From: DUOA01 sp012839095
GTDB taxonomy: Bacteria; Bacillota; Clostridia; Caldicoprobacterales; DTU083
Assembly: GCA_050951505.1 (NCBI GenBank)
Contig: JBMNJE010000010.1
Span: 74,066 to 138,065, forward strand
Direction of reading: 5' to 3'
Length of the DNA: 64,000 nt
Shown: positions 28,487 through 38,008 of the stretch, in pieces
Layout: the number at the start of each line of letters is the position of its first letter
Numbering within the stretch: position 1 is the stretch's first letter
Program-made: the position numbers and the translations under genes
The notes under the pieces: generated by a model
What the model was told of the DNA's origin: nothing
Database searches by the model: none
What the model saw: only the letters and a program-made list of their open reading frames with translations

Positions 28487-29281
28487 TTATTTATCGTAAC
28501 CTGAGGCTTCCTCATACAGCCAGTATGTGATTTCATAATTTTCATATTCCGGTTCGGTTATATAGAGCCGGGTATAGCCAACAACACCAATTCCTTCTTT
28601 CAGTATTCTTTTTTCATAGTAGGGACCGTTTTTATCCTGATAGGATACAGTGTATACCTTAGCTCCATCCTCATCTTCCACGCTTTCTATGGTGCATTCC
28701 AGAACTATATCCTCCCCCTCGCTTCCCTTTACCGTCTGGGTCCAGGAATGCCCTTCCTTCAGAGGAGTCTGAATAAGCACCATTTTATCAAAGAGATCAA
28801 GCATCATTTCGGCCTTTTTCTCCTGAATGAGGGAATCAGATGTTACGATAAAACTGACGGAAAGTGAAAAATCACGGTCAGACTCCCCGTCAGACATATC
28901 GAATACTTCACCTTTCGCAGAATAAACTATTTGTTCTTCTTTTCTTTCTATCTTTTCCAGCACTGCATCATGGCCGTATTCTGCAAATCCGTTGTATACC
29001 CATTTGTACCCCTCTTTGTCAGGCAGCAGGGCCTGCAGTCGGGCATCCGGCTCTGGTGCCGGTGGTGGCGTTGGTTCTTCTGCCGGTTCAGGGGTTGATT
29101 CAGGTGTGGATTCAGGCTGCTCTGGTTCAGGTGTGGATTCGGGCTGCTGTGCAGGTTCGGGCGTTTCTGTCGGCTGAGGCGGGTTGTTGGTCTCCTCAGG
29201 CTGGACGGGACCGGTGCAGCTTGTAACAATCAAAGCCATTACCAGGGTCACTGCAATAATAAATGGAAAGCGTAGTTTCAT
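28487..29281 (-). CDS. Lipoprotein with Pro/Glu/Thr-rich linker, unknown function
   Basis: This secreted lipoprotein (264 residues) has a signal ending VTSC (Cys 22). A low-complexity linker made of PESTPEPEQP-type repeats (about 25-75) is followed by a compact C-terminal domain (about 80-260) with alternating beta segments such as GYKWVYNGFAEYGH and KVYTVSYQDKNGPYYEKRIL. I do not recognise the domain; it has the look of small surface-exposed beta domains found next to ECF sigma systems. AGGAG precedes the ATG. It lies downstream of the sigma/anti-sigma pair in the same orientation and could be one of its targets. Confidence 0.8.
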   Translation of the reverse strand: MKLRFPFIIAVTLVMALIVTSCTGPVQPEETNNPPQPTETPEPAQQPESTPEPEQPESTPESTPEPAEEPTPPPAPEPDARLQALLPDKEGYKWVYNGFAEYGHDAVLEKIERKEEQIVYSAKGEVFDMSDGESDRDFSLSVSFIVTSDSLIQEKKAEMMLDLFDKMVLIQTPLKEGHSWTQTVKGSEGEDIVLECTIESVEDEDGAKVYTVSYQDKNGPYYEKRILKEGIGVVGYTRLYITEPEYENYEITYWLYEEASGYDK

Positions 29282-29441
29282 TAAATATCACTCCTGTCTT
29301 ATGTTTGCTGAGAAGAATGCTTTCTGATATCCAAGCTTATCATATTATTATTTCAACTTTTGCCGAAATTTTTACAGGGTCTTTTTTCTTGCATAACAAT
29401 AACATTAACTTTTTGTTGCCTGATTATTACTTTTTTATGCC

Positions 29442-30965
29442 TTACCTGTAGAAATCAACGACTTCATCAGTTTTGACCCGTTCCAGCAGCCTGCCGTCCT
29501 GGTCAAATGTATATCTGTATACATAGCTTGCACCGCCAATCGTAAATGCAGACGTAGCAGGTGAAAAAAATGTGTCAGTAATGCTTTCAACATCCCATGT
29601 CAGCTTTTTCGAATCATCCAATGCCAGCCTGCCTCCGAGAGAGCCCTTAACCGAATAGAACTCCTGCGGTCGGCCTGATTCAGGACTACACACCAAAAGC
29701 ACGGCAGTGAAATGTTCCCGCACAAGATCGGTCAGCTCTTCATTTGAAATATCCAGCCTGCCGTCAAAAATGTATTTGAGAATGGCAGCAATATCCTGGC
29801 GGCTGCCCTGGTTTTCTTCGTCTTCAGTTACAGGAACGGAATATGCACTCAGATAAATCAATCCGTTATACTCCAGCATATCAGTGATGTAGTAATGAAT
29901 GTCATCCGATTCATATAAGAATGAATCCACTATCTCCCCGTCCCTGCTCACCTTGACAATACGGGCATATTCACCAGCTATAAAACTTCCAAGCTGCACG
30001 ATATAGCCGTCACCCAGCTTTGCAGCATTCCATATTCCGTAATTTCCCACTTCTGTTTTGTGAAACTTTACAACATTTCCCTGCATATCATACTCGTTCA
30101 GACAAAAGTATTTAAGGTCCCCCCTGCTGAACACAACAATTTTCTCATCTGACGGCACAATAGCACCAATGTATTCGGATTTAAATCCGTTTTCAAGCCT
30201 TTTTTGCCACAGGATCGTCCCATTGGAATCAACCAGTGCCATCCAGGCATAACTTTTCTGGATGTCGGGAGTTGTCGGCGATTGTCCGTAAACAATTACC
30301 TTCTCATCAAAAGGAACATAACCTTCAATCCAAAAGCTGCTGAACTCCACATTCCAGACCGGTTTGTCATTAATATACTTCTCAAGAATACTTACGTCAT
30401 GAACATGGAATCCCAAATCTTCATCATATTTTTCCCTGGATAAATACCTGTAAGATACGCCGTCCTTGTGTTTTATTGAATCCCTTCTCATGTAATACCC
30501 ATGAATATTCTTGTAGTTCCAAAGGTTTCGGAGATCCTGGGGTGTTGGATCCTCCTGAAAGATTTCATATCCTCCGATGCTGCCCTCAATAATGCTTTTC
30601 TCAATCACTTCTGCTGTCTTATCATAAGTGAATGTTCCTGTTCTTATGTCCCTGAAAACTTTCTTTATTTCCCCTCTGGACAGCCCTTCCATGGGCAGAT
30701 CGTTTTCAAGGAAAAATGTCACTGCCTCATTGTATTCCCTTATATCTGCAGCGATGGCATAGGTGGAAAACCCGGCTATCAGCAGCACAAGTATTGTACA
30801 TACAGCCACCAGCGGCCTGAGCCCCGGCCTTCTGCCACGTTTTGCCGGTAATGCCCTGCCGCCTGAGTCTGCCTGCTGCAAACAGAATGACAATACTTTT
30901 TCCTTGTCAGGAAGCGGTATCTCATCCAGCTGTTTTAAAACATCTGCTATATCATTCTTTTTCAT
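29442..30965 (-). CDS. Single-pass membrane protein, probable anti-sigma factor with large extracellular domain
   Basis: This 507-residue protein has a cytoplasmic N-terminus of about 50 residues and one transmembrane helix (LVAVCTILVLLIAGFSTYAI). A large outer region (about 75-507) has repeated beta-strand blocks such as WMALVDSNGTILWQKRLENG and ARIVKVSRDGEIVDSFLYES, suggesting a beta-propeller or PQQ-like fold. It starts 16 bp after the ECF sigma factor gene stops, with GGAGGGG before the ATG. That arrangement, and a short cytoplasmic head, is typical of a membrane anti-sigma factor that releases its partner on an extracellular signal. The N-terminus does not show a classical zinc (H-C-C) anti-sigma motif, so the role is inferred. 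Confidence 0.75.
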   Translation of the reverse strand: MKKNDIADVLKQLDEIPLPDKEKVLSFCLQQADSGGRALPAKRGRRPGLRPLVAVCTILVLLIAGFSTYAIAADIREYNEAVTFFLENDLPMEGLSRGEIKKVFRDIRTGTFTYDKTAEVIEKSIIEGSIGGYEIFQEDPTPQDLRNLWNYKNIHGYYMRRDSIKHKDGVSYRYLSREKYDEDLGFHVHDVSILEKYINDKPVWNVEFSSFWIEGYVPFDEKVIVYGQSPTTPDIQKSYAWMALVDSNGTILWQKRLENGFKSEYIGAIVPSDEKIVVFSRGDLKYFCLNEYDMQGNVVKFHKTEVGNYGIWNAAKLGDGYIVQLGSFIAGEYARIVKVSRDGEIVDSFLYESDDIHYYITDMLEYNGLIYLSAYSVPVTEDEENQGSRQDIAAILKYIFDGRLDISNEELTDLVREHFTAVLLVCSPESGRPQEFYSVKGSLGGRLALDDSKKLTWDVESITDTFFSPATSAFTIGGASYVYRYTFDQDGRLLERVKTDEVVDFYR

Positions 30966-30981
30966 TATGCGCCCCTCCGAA

Positions 30982-31506
30982 TCATGAATAATAATTCTTC
31001 AGTTTTCTGACAGCGCGCTGATATTTTTTCTGAGCAGAGGCAAGGCTGAGCCCCATAATCCTGGCAATTTCCTTATGAGGTAAATTTGCATAAAGACGCA
31101 ATATGAGGCATTGTTTTTCTTCCTTGTCCAATATGCTTAGCATATCAAGCACTTCAAGACGTGACAGATCGGGCTGTGTCCGGGGACCAGTTCCCTGATT
31201 TGAATCCTCGATTGATACTGCCGGCCTTCTTTTGCGAATAATGTCAATTGAGCAATTACGCGCTATTGTCATTATCCATGCCTTGGCATTGCTGCCGCTT
31301 TTATAAGTATGCGCATACTTCATAATCCCGATCATGGTATTCTGCAGTGCATCCTCTGCATCCTGATAATTGCCTGTTATTGCATAAGCCACTGAAAATA
31401 TCATTCTGGCCATGCAGTCGTATATTACAGCCAAAGCATCTCTTTCACCCATTGATAGCTCAACGATGGCTCTGTCACAAGCTTTATTGAGCTTTTCATC
31501 CCCCAC
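30982..31506 (-). CDS. ECF-type RNA polymerase sigma factor
   Basis: This is an alternative sigma factor of about 174 residues. Region 2 (about 25-90) contains the core DAEDALQNTMIGIMKYAHTY and AKAWIMTIARNCSIDIIRKRR. Region 4 (about 115-170) contains DKEEKQCLILRLYANLPHKEIARIMG, the DNA-binding helix-turn-helix. GTG 31506 has AGAGGTGA upstream with good spacing; a GTG at 31527 is possible but lacks an SD. It is followed by its probable anti-sigma gene. It would direct transcription of an extracytoplasmic stress or substrate-response set, possibly including the lipoprotein gene downstream. Confidence 0.92.
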   Translation of the reverse strand: MGDEKLNKACDRAIVELSMGERDALAVIYDCMARMIFSVAYAITGNYQDAEDALQNTMIGIMKYAHTYKSGSNAKAWIMTIARNCSIDIIRKRRPAVSIEDSNQGTGPRTQPDLSRLEVLDMLSILDKEEKQCLILRLYANLPHKEIARIMGLSLASAQKKYQRAVRKLKNYYS

Positions 31507-31603
31507 CCGCTTGTCACCTCTTTGCACTGTCTCTGTATAATATAGCGTTTCAGAACAGCATTTGCGGACACCGCTGATTAATTTTTTCAGACAGTATCTG
31601 TAC

Positions 31604-32662
31604 TCACTCTTCTATCGCCTTATAATCGGAATGAATTCCACTGACCTGACTGCGAAAGCCTTCGGAAAAATAAACTTCCTTCTCCTCATTAATAAACATA
31701 GCCTGTACTCCTACCAGCCTGTTGACCAACGTCAGTCCCTCCTGAACTCCCATTACGAATAAGGAGGTGGACAGGGCATCTGCATCTATTCCGCTTTCCG
31801 TCACGATTGTCACACTTATCAGACCATTTTTGGCCGGATACCCTGTTTTCGGATCGTATATATGATGATATCGCTCCCCTGTCTGCTCATATATTTCTTT
31901 CTGATACCGCTCATAGTCCCCCGATGTAATGACCGCATCACCCATGGTTTCCACCACTGCAACATGTCCTCTCTGCCGGGGATCTTCTTCCTGCCGCGGA
32001 TTGCGGATGCCTATACGCCAGGGAGAGCCATCCTCCTTGCCATTGATTACTGCAATGTTGCCTCCCAGATTGATAAGAGCGTGCTCAACACCATGCTCTT
32101 TTAAAATGCGGACTGCTTCGTCCCCGGCATAGCCTTTGGCAATACCACCCAGATCGATGGCCATGCCCTCAGATTCCAGATAGACCGTCTGTTTTTCCTC
32201 ATCTACTTTTATCCTTTTATAGTCCACAAGGGGAAGGACCTTTTTTATATCTTCCTCTTCCGGAATTTTATCCTCTTTCCCAAAACGATCCCACAAGCTG
32301 CTCAGAGGGAAGGTGGAAATATCAAAATCTCCCTTCGTCAGCTCTGCATACTCCAAAGCTTTCTTTATCACAAACAAGGTATCCGGGTGTACCTGAACCG
32401 GTGCCTTTCCTGCATTTGCATTAATTCTGGAAATATCACTGTCAGGCAGGGTGGCGCTCATTCGCTCTTCAATTTCATGAATTCGTGATATGGCCGCATC
32501 AAGACCTTCTTTTGCCCCAGGCCCCTTAGAAACAGCAAAGGTTATATAGGTGTCCAGGGCAAATATATTTTCTTCCAGACGATTGGCTGTCCTCTGCCTG
32601 CAGGAAATCAGTGGAGCCAGCAGCAAAAATGCTGTCAGCAGACTGAAAACTCTTTTCTTCAT
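31604..32662 (-). CDS. apbE: FAD:protein FMN transferase (ApbE), lipoprotein
   Basis: This exported flavin transferase (about 352 residues) attaches FMN to threonines of proteins such as Rnf/Nqr subunits. It has a lipoprotein signal (LISC, Cys near 21). Family motifs visible are FALDTYITF, the MSATLPDSDISRIN segment, DLGGIAKGYAGDEAV, LINLGGNIAVIN, TSGDYERY, and HHIYDPKTGYPA with DADALSTSLFVMG, the last containing Mg-binding Asp residues. ATG 32662 is taken as the start; TTG at 32671 leaves no SD spacing. Its presence suggests an Rnf-type or other flavinylated complex elsewhere in the genome. Confidence 0.95.
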   Translation of the reverse strand: MKKRVFSLLTAFLLLAPLISCRQRTANRLEENIFALDTYITFAVSKGPGAKEGLDAAISRIHEIEERMSATLPDSDISRINANAGKAPVQVHPDTLFVIKKALEYAELTKGDFDISTFPLSSLWDRFGKEDKIPEEEDIKKVLPLVDYKRIKVDEEKQTVYLESEGMAIDLGGIAKGYAGDEAVRILKEHGVEHALINLGGNIAVINGKEDGSPWRIGIRNPRQEEDPRQRGHVAVVETMGDAVITSGDYERYQKEIYEQTGERYHHIYDPKTGYPAKNGLISVTIVTESGIDADALSTSLFVMGVQEGLTLVNRLVGVQAMFINEEKEVYFSEGFRSQVSGIHSDYKAIEE

Positions 32663-32951
32663 CTGCTCCAACCTTTCAGAATCTTTTGTTCATCTTAACA
32701 CAGTTAATCTTTACGGAAAAGGTCGTTTAATGGTAAAATAAATAGTGATTAAATATGAATGTTGTTGAATAATTACAAATATTATATATTTTGGTATTTT
32801 TGCAGGAGATTGTAATTTTTTGCAGAATACTACCAGAGTTTTGTTTTTTGTACCAGAAAGGTGTGCTGAATCATACCGATGTCGAAGCACAAAAAGTCTG
32901 TCGAACCGGTTTTATTCGGTAGTATATAAAATCTGACAAGAGGGATTAATT

Positions 32952-33137
32952 ATGGAGACAGTGCGGGAATGTTTTAAAGTAAATGAAAAGACAATCCGGG
33001 ATCTGCAGGCTCACCTGAATAAACTGGTAGCAGAGCATGGCAGTGAAAACCTGCTTCATCCGGAAATTGTTCGATTCAGCCAATTGCTTGATAAATTTAT
33101 TGCTATATACACATCATCCAAGTCCAATAACAGTTAG
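32952..33137 (+). CDS. Spo0E-like aspartyl-phosphate phosphatase
   Basis: This small (61-residue) two-helix protein has the family pattern of a helix (KTIRDLQAHLNKLVAEHG), a turn, and a second helix carrying the SQLLDKFI motif. The conserved Ser-x-x-x-Asp catalytic signature of Spo0E sporulation regulators is visible. Such proteins dephosphorylate Spo0A-P and delay sporulation. A good SD (AAGAGGGATTAATT) precedes ATG 32952. It is monocistronic and convergent with the ABC exporter genes. The 280-bp gap upstream shows no other gene. Confidence 0.8.
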   Translation: METVRECFKVNEKTIRDLQAHLNKLVAEHGSENLLHPEIVRFSQLLDKFIAIYTSSKSNNS

Positions 33138-33143
33138 TTTATT

Positions 33144-34817
33144 TTATCCTTCCAACCGGCAGAAACGTTTCACGCCCAGGGTGAATAAAAGTTTAAACAG
33201 GAAAAGGCAAAGCAGGCCGTATACGGCTGTCAGAAGGATAGTAGTTGCAATCAGACTGCTCAGACCCGGAAGCGCTGCCTTGGCCGCTATGGTCAGCACA
33301 GCAGGAATGACGCCGGCTGCCATATTATAAAGTACATTCATGTTCTGTTTGACTGCCTTCTGCTCATTGTCCCAGTCCAGCTTGGGGTTATATAGATCGA
33401 TAATGATTCCGGTCAGGCTGGTAAGCAGAACAGGCAGCCAGGCAGTTGCCAATATGAGCAGGCCCAGCCAGGGAGACAGTTTCAGACCAAGTACTGCAAA
33501 CAGGACCATCATTATAACAGCAGCCAATCCCAGCACAAAGCCTGACAATACCTTTGCAGTCAGCTGCTGCCGATAGCTGACGGGCAGGTATTTCTTCACA
33601 TACAATTCCTGACCTTCCCGGGATATGGAAGTAGAAGTGGTGCCGTTGCTGCCTCCAAGAAAGGAAGCCGCAGCAAAGGAGATCACTATTATCCAGCCTG
33701 CTGCTTCAGGCGAGGCCAGCGCTATTGAGAGCTGCTGCATCATTTCAGTTTTGGCCTGTTCAGGCTGAAAAAGCATAGGCAGCACCAGGAACACCGGCCA
33801 CAAAAAATTAATCAGGACACAGTTCAGGAAGTATATGGGGGTGCGAAACAATAGCCTGAGCTCTGTAAGGGTGTAGGTTCGAATTACGGATCCCCTTACA
33901 GCCTTCTTTTCCAGCTCCAATCCCTTTCTGTGATTTCTTTTTGAACCGGTCTCGGACAAGCCCACAACCCCGCCCAGATATATCATTTGTCCCAGCCACA
34001 GCAAGGCTGCATAGATTAACAGGGAAAAACCAGCATATATCAAAAGACTGAGCAAACCCGGCAGCTTCCCGCTGTAAATCATAGCCTCCGCCCCCCAGCG
34101 GGCAGTGGGAAAAATGCCGGATGTCAAAACAACCAGGGAATTATTCCCCTTTTGCAAAAGCTCCATCAGCTCGTCCTGCGACATCATTCCGGCAATATTC
34201 TGAATAACCAAATTAATGCCAACCCCTATAAAGATACCGATTGTTCCGCCTACTACCTTTATTGTGTCCTTATATCTGGACAGGTTGGTGAATCTCATGA
34301 TAATCATGATAATGACAGAAGCTATCGCCAAGGGAGTCACCGGCATTAGAAGATAAACAATCAAACCATACAGGTAATAAAGAAAGCCGGACCGCATAAC
34401 GACCCCGTATGTAATCCAGACAGGCAGAAAGAACACTGCAGTGGTCAGATATTCGTAGAAGGTCACCACCAGGAACTTGGCACCTATGATCTGCCTTGGC
34501 TTTAGGGGCAGGGGCAGGAGATTTTCAATATCCGAAGAGAAGTAAAAGGTACTTATAATGTAGAATATGCCGAATACGAAGACGATGGCGGAATTAACAG
34601 CAATTCCCCAGCTCAGAACAACTCCTTCCTGCCCTATCTGCTTAAGTATTTTAAGAAGGGCTGCAACAAGGGATGATACTCCGAACATCAGCATTGGAAC
34701 CATTATGGCAAATACCAAAATGATCATGACCTTGGCAAAGGTGCTGCTGCCCCTTATACCAAGCCCTTCACCGTTTTTTATCAGTGTTCTGGTCAGCAGA
34801 ACTGTTTTATTCCTCAC
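33144..34817 (-). CDS. ABC exporter membrane subunit (about 12 transmembrane segments)
   Basis: This integral membrane protein of 557 residues has about twelve hydrophobic segments, in two halves joined by a cytoplasmic loop (about residues 285-310, rich in Lys/Arg). It matches the putative ABC exporter permeases of Firmicutes that pair with a single ATPase. The GTG start overlaps the end of the ATPase gene by 11 bp, giving translational coupling. The exported substrate (drug, peptide or lipid) is unknown. Confidence 0.85.
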   Translation of the reverse strand: MRNKTVLLTRTLIKNGEGLGIRGSSTFAKVMIILVFAIMVPMLMFGVSSLVAALLKILKQIGQEGVVLSWGIAVNSAIVFVFGIFYIISTFYFSSDIENLLPLPLKPRQIIGAKFLVVTFYEYLTTAVFFLPVWITYGVVMRSGFLYYLYGLIVYLLMPVTPLAIASVIIMIIMRFTNLSRYKDTIKVVGGTIGIFIGVGINLVIQNIAGMMSQDELMELLQKGNNSLVVLTSGIFPTARWGAEAMIYSGKLPGLLSLLIYAGFSLLIYAALLWLGQMIYLGGVVGLSETGSKRNHRKGLELEKKAVRGSVIRTYTLTELRLLFRTPIYFLNCVLINFLWPVFLVLPMLFQPEQAKTEMMQQLSIALASPEAAGWIIVISFAAASFLGGSNGTTSTSISREGQELYVKKYLPVSYRQQLTAKVLSGFVLGLAAVIMMVLFAVLGLKLSPWLGLLILATAWLPVLLTSLTGIIIDLYNPKLDWDNEQKAVKQNMNVLYNMAAGVIPAVLTIAAKAALPGLSSLIATTILLTAVYGLLCLFLFKLLFTLGVKRFCRLEG

Positions 34818-35535
34818 TTTCCGTCAACTCCAAAAACATATTCTCAAGAGATGTATTCTTCTTAAAGTGATCCTGCATTTCCTCCATTGAACCGCAGAAC
34901 AAGAGCTGCCCTTTATTGATAATGGCAACCCGATCGCAGAGCTTTTCGGCCACATCCAGGACATGGGTGGAAAAGAAAACGGTGTTGCCGCTGTCAGCAT
35001 GTTCCCTCATCATCTCCTTCAGAAGGAAGGAAGAACGGGGATCAAGCCCTGTCATGGGTTCATCCAATATCCATACAGGAGGGTTATGTACCAATACACC
35101 CATTATGATAATTTTCTGCCGCATACCATGAGAATAGCTTTGAATACGGTCATTCAGGACATCATCCATGCTGAATCGCTTTGCCAGACTCTCAATTCTT
35201 TCCCTGCGGTCCTCGGTAGATACCTCATACATATCTGCCATGAAATTAAGATACTCGATGCCCTTTAGCCGGAGAAAAACATTAGGCGTATCCGGCACAT
35301 AGCCCAGTTGCATTTTAGCACTTAGGGCATCTTTCTCAATATCCAGTCCGTTTATGCGGATTGTTCCGCTGTTGGCATTCAGTATGCCTGCAATCAGTTT
35401 GATGGTTGTGGTCTTGCCTGCCCCATTCGGCCCCAGGAAACCAAAGATTTCCCCGTCGGGAATCACCAGGTTCAGGTTATCCACTGCTTTCACGGTATTG
35501 CCATAAATCTTGCTTACATTTGTCAGCTCAATCAC
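34807..35535 (-). CDS. ABC transporter ATP-binding protein
   Basis: This cytoplasmic ATPase of 242 residues has Walker A GPNGAGKTT, signature SYSHGMRQK, Walker B PPVWILDEP and a switch His in FFSTHV. It belongs to the CcmA/YtrB/NatA-type single-domain exporters. The GTG start has AAGGAAGG upstream. It is coupled to the overlapping permease gene; together they form a two-component exporter. The small PH-like membrane protein and YhfC protease upstream may belong to the same transcript. Confidence 0.93.
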   Translation of the reverse strand: MIELTNVSKIYGNTVKAVDNLNLVIPDGEIFGFLGPNGAGKTTTIKLIAGILNANSGTIRINGLDIEKDALSAKMQLGYVPDTPNVFLRLKGIEYLNFMADMYEVSTEDRRERIESLAKRFSMDDVLNDRIQSYSHGMRQKIIIMGVLVHNPPVWILDEPMTGLDPRSSFLLKEMMREHADSGNTVFFSTHVLDVAEKLCDRVAIINKGQLLFCGSMEEMQDHFKKNTSLENMFLELTESEE

Positions 35536-35582
35536 TCAGTAATCCTTCCTTTCTCCAGTATGCTCCAACCGTCAGGCCGGGA

Positions 35583-36035
35583 TTAATGATCCACTGCCTG
35601 TTTCAGCTTGTTATACAGGCTCTCTGTTTCAGCGGAATTTCTGTAATTTATTATAATCCATTCTCTTCCGGCTTGCATAAGTATGAAGGGACCGGCCGCA
35701 GAAAAGGAAAACAGTCTGCAGCGGCCCAGTTCCTCCAGCTCATAAATCCCTCTGTTGGCAAAGCCGAACAGATCCATTCCATTAACCCTGGCCTTTACCT
35801 GCGGAATGGAATCCCGCAGTTCCAGCTGCCTGATGTCGGTTATACGAAGCTCAACACCATACATGCCTGAAATCTTAATAAGGCTGTCACTGACATCAAT
35901 ATGGGGAGGACGGGTGCCGATAAAGAATAAAACAGCCAGTAAAACAATAACTACTGCGTTGAATATATAACGGGCAGATTTGCTCTGATTTCTGATAATC
36001 CCTTTTCTTTGATTGTCATTTTGATTAATACTCAT
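35583..36035 (-). CDS. Small membrane protein with PH-like domain
   Basis: This 150-residue protein has a basic N-terminus, one transmembrane helix (about 24-43, FNAVVIVLLAVLFFIG) and a C-terminal beta-rich domain (about 50-150: IDVSDSLIKISGMYGVELRI, FGFANRGIYELEEL, REWIIINYRNSAETESLYN). This is the pattern of bacterial PH domain proteins. Function is unknown. It sits 47 bp upstream of the ABC ATPase gene in the same orientation and 48 bp downstream of the YhfC gene. Confidence 0.75.
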   Translation of the reverse strand: MSINQNDNQRKGIIRNQSKSARYIFNAVVIVLLAVLFFIGTRPPHIDVSDSLIKISGMYGVELRITDIRQLELRDSIPQVKARVNGMDLFGFANRGIYELEELGRCRLFSFSAAGPFILMQAGREWIIINYRNSAETESLYNKLKQAVDH

Positions 36036-36083
36036 GCTATCACTCTGTTTCCTGTCACAATCATTTTATCTATAATCAGTTCA

Positions 36084-36929
36084 TTAATAGTTCTTATCTT
36101 CTTGCTTTATTTCCTGTTTTCCTGGTAGCTGCTCATTGACAATCTCAGATTCCGGCTGCAGCTTCCTGAACAGGGAAGGAGAAACCCTTACTATCCAATA
36201 AACGGAGAACAGGGCCATAACTCCTATGAAGGCCATGGTAAGAAAGATGCCGCCCGGCAGCTTCTGAAGGAAAGCCAGGGGGAAATTCAGCACAAAGTGA
36301 GCCAGAAAAGCATAGAAAACAAATTGATATCTGCGGGATGCAAGGCCATATACCACAAGCACGGAAAAACCAATATGCAGTATCATGGCAAACAGCCTTT
36401 CCACTCCGGCCAGTAAAAACATCCAGGGTGACGTCTGGATAAGCAGCTGTATTGCCTGATTCATGAGTTCATTGTCCGAGAGCCCCATAATACCCATGTT
36501 AATCAGTATCATTAATACCAAATTGCTAATGTATGTAAGGCCAATCAGAGACATCGCCTCAAAGCCGCCATGACCTATGCCAAATGCAACTGCATTGGTC
36601 CAGTCTCCCTTTTTTCTTAAGAAAAGCTTATATATGAGAACACGCCCGCCTTCTTCAAACAAGGCTGCAGTAACGGCAAGGAAGGCACTGTACAATACCA
36701 GGTTCCAGCCCTCTGAAGTGGATTCCGTTCCAGGGTAGTAAGGATTCAGAATCTGCAGGAGCGGAAGGCGCAGCACCAGCTGAAAAACCAGAAAGGTGAG
36801 TGCCCCAAGCAATACCGTGGTTGCCGGAGCCTTGTATTTTCTGCAGAACCAAACAGCCAGCAAAACCGGCAATACCAAAGACAGGATCAAAGTGATTAAG
36901 GAAAAAATAATGGACAAGCCGGGCACCAT
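36084..36929 (-). CDS. YhfC-family glutamic-type intramembrane protease
   Basis: This polytopic membrane protein of 281 residues has about eight helices. It carries the hallmark ALFEEGGRVLIY followed by AFGIGHGGFEAM, the Glu-Glu and His motifs of the YhfC/CPBP-related superfamily of intramembrane proteases. AGGAGGG precedes ATG 36929. It is the first gene of the minus-strand run leading to the ABC exporter. The substrate is unknown; these proteins are sometimes linked to peptide export or immunity. Confidence 0.8.
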   Translation of the reverse strand: MVPGLSIIFSLITLILSLVLPVLLAVWFCRKYKAPATTVLLGALTFLVFQLVLRLPLLQILNPYYPGTESTSEGWNLVLYSAFLAVTAALFEEGGRVLIYKLFLRKKGDWTNAVAFGIGHGGFEAMSLIGLTYISNLVLMILINMGIMGLSDNELMNQAIQLLIQTSPWMFLLAGVERLFAMILHIGFSVLVVYGLASRRYQFVFYAFLAHFVLNFPLAFLQKLPGGIFLTMAFIGVMALFSVYWIVRVSPSLFRKLQPESEIVNEQLPGKQEIKQEDKNY

Positions 36930-37037
36930 ATGCAGCCCTCCTAATTTCAGTTGGATTTAAGTAAAATGTAAAGACAGCTCTTATGTTAATAAATTATCAC
37001 AATTACCATCCTTAATCAATTTATTTTTGTCCATTTA

Positions 37038-37071
37038 AGAAAAATGCAGGCTGTATAAAAACGGCCTGCAC
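37038..37071 (-). terminator. Terminator downstream of the parvulin gene
   Basis: On the minus strand TGCAGGC, a 12-nt loop and GCCTGCA are followed by TTTTTCTT. It separates the parvulin gene from the YhfC gene, so the latter needs its own promoter. Confidence 0.7.
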
Positions 37072-37126
37072 ATATGCTTATTTATATATTGATAACTGGT
37101 TCGAAGGTAATTATCCCTGAAACCTG

Positions 37127-37876
37127 TTACACATTCATTGTAACAGTATAGGTTTTCCGCAAACGTCTGCTTTCCTCCACGTATCTCTTATTCTGCTTGC
37201 TGCCCATCAGGATCTTTTTTATCTCACCTTCTACCTCATCAAAGTCCATAATACCGGGCTTCTTTCTGTTTACCAGCTTGATGATATGATAACCGAACTG
37301 TGTCTTAACCGGCCGGCTGATTTCATTGATCTCCAGGGCAAAGGCTGCTTCTTCAAACTCGGGAACCATCTGGCCCCTGGAAAATTCACCCAAATCGCCG
37401 CCAACGGATGCGGATGGACAGGTGGAATATTTTTTTGCTGCTTCTTCGAAAAACAGTCCTTTTTTCAAATCCCAGTATATTTGATCTGCCAGTTCTGCTT
37501 CCTCTACCAAGATATGCTTCGCCTGAATGGATTCCTCTGACCTGAAATTACTCCGATGAGCCTTATAGTATTCAAATGCTTCTTCACTGGATACTTCAAC
37601 ATCCTGCAGCAGCTTTCTCAGGCCGTACTGCTTCAGAAGCTCCTCCTTCATAATTTCCACTTCTGCCTCATATTCCGGTTCCTGATCCAGGTTGTTCTGC
37701 TTTGCATCCACAAAAATCAGTTCCTGGGTAATTATCTCATTAAGCAGGGTTCTTCTTCCCTCCGGCGTATTGAATTGGGCACCCCGTTGCGGCCCCAGAC
37801 CGGCAAGCATTCGATCTATGTGATCCTCCGTGATCTCTCTGCCTTCGACGGTCGCTAAAACTTTTTTATCAGACAT
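37127..37876 (-). CDS. Parvulin-type peptidyl-prolyl isomerase, no signal peptide
   Basis: This 249-residue foldase has an N-terminal SurA/trigger-like helical part (about 1-110) and a parvulin domain (about 115-210). The latter contains QAKHILVEEAELADQI, SVGGDLGEFSRGQMVPEFEEAAF and TQFGYHIIKL. Unlike PrsA it starts MSDKKVLATVEG without a signal peptide or lipobox, so it is cytoplasmic. AAGGAG precedes the ATG. It is monocistronic with its own terminator. Confidence 0.92.
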   Translation of the reverse strand: MSDKKVLATVEGREITEDHIDRMLAGLGPQRGAQFNTPEGRRTLLNEIITQELIFVDAKQNNLDQEPEYEAEVEIMKEELLKQYGLRKLLQDVEVSSEEAFEYYKAHRSNFRSEESIQAKHILVEEAELADQIYWDLKKGLFFEEAAKKYSTCPSASVGGDLGEFSRGQMVPEFEEAAFALEINEISRPVKTQFGYHIIKLVNRKKPGIMDFDEVEGEIKKILMGSKQNKRYVEESRRLRKTYTVTMNV

Positions 37877-38008
37877 ATATAGTCTCCTTTGCGATTTATT
37901 TATATGATGTTAACTATAACAAAAACCGGCCGGTATGTCCATTTTTTCAGTCTAAAATTCCTCGAAGTTTGGGATACTAATATTATCATAAGCAAAGGAG
38001 TGAAAAAC

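Noticed and set aside
32672..32951. Possible small RNA or gene upstream of the Spo0E-like gene
   Set aside because: AT-rich with no open frame with SD and no stable hairpin that I can see.
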